NCBI RefSeq assembly: GCF_023897065.1
Contig: NZ_JAMHIV010000021.1
Span: forward strand, 124,001 to 188,000
Source: Crossiella sp. SN42
GTDB lineage: Bacteria > Actinomycetota > Actinomycetes > Mycobacteriales > Pseudonocardiaceae
Length of the DNA: 64,000 nt
Direction of reading: 5' to 3'
The notes under the pieces are model-generated. The model did no database searches, was not told the DNA's origin, and saw only the letters and a program-made list of their open reading frames with translations. Positions within the stretch are counted from its first letter, which is position 1. Every line of letters starts with the position of its first letter. Both the position numbers and the translations under genes were made by a program. Positions 63,992 through 64,000 of this stretch are shown here, one piece after another.

Positions 63992-64000
63992 CCGCGGGAA

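Overview
The window is very GC-rich, with GTG and TTG starts, tightly overlapping operons, AfsR-type regulators, an ESX/EspG cassette, DasR control of aminosugar use and TPP riboswitches. This suggests a filamentous actinobacterium, most likely of the Pseudonocardiaceae; the genus cannot be fixed from the sequence alone. I see no tRNA or rRNA gene, CRISPR array, prophage or insertion sequence. Nearly all of it is coding.

Left part (1-10.6 kb): the start of an FHA-domain gene, an aldo/keto reductase, an ADP-ribosylglycohydrolase, two tandem AfsR/SARP-type regulators (BTAD, NB-ARC and TPR), a gene-free 480 bp with stacked inverted repeats, an SGNH hydrolase and a secreted protein of unknown function.

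Aminosugar uptake I (10.6-17.4 kb, minus strand): a six-gene operon of ROK regulator, lipoprotein, two permeases, GH4 glycosidase and BadF-type kinase. Its order is that of the csnR-csnEFGHK chitosan-oligosaccharide operon of Streptomyces. No ATPase gene is present, so a shared ATPase such as MsiK is expected elsewhere. A DUF3159 membrane protein follows, then a four-gene ESX-associated cassette (small protein, DUF3558 lipoprotein, PPE/WXG-like Pro/Gly-rich protein, EspG) without secretion machinery and partly with lower GC. Next come a second BadF kinase, a HAD phosphatase and a large subtilase.

L-fucose block (26.1-35.5 kb): nine overlapping genes encode what looks like a complete oxidative L-fucose pathway (mutarotase, dehydrogenase, lactonase, dehydratase, ketoacid dehydrogenase, diketo-acid hydrolase) plus its own CUT2-type ABC transporter. 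It faces a GntR/FCD regulator, and both promoters carry a shared palindrome.

Aminosugar uptake II, the DasR regulon (35.7-46.0 kb): nagA, then (after an AbiE toxin-antitoxin pair and an ornithine cyclodeaminase homologue) a SIS-domain deaminase/isomerase, a GH3 N-acetylglucosaminidase and the dasABC transporter, divergent from dasR. DasR-type operators lie at nagA, between dasA and dasR, and inside the end of the GH3 gene, where they force rare CTA codons. An MFS exporter, a membrane protein and two secreted S1 proteases follow.

Right part (51.5-64 kb): thiamine genes thiE / thiO-thiS-thiG / thiD-thiC with two TPP riboswitches, an unknown propeller-like protein, a Phd/RelE pair with an enlarged toxin, def, DUF3263, a LytR_C protein, a CDC48-like AAA ATPase and pssA. 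Gene content and order resemble the Rv0414c-Rv0436c region of Mycobacterium tuberculosis, so this end is conserved core chromosome, while the middle is more accessory sugar and secretion functions.
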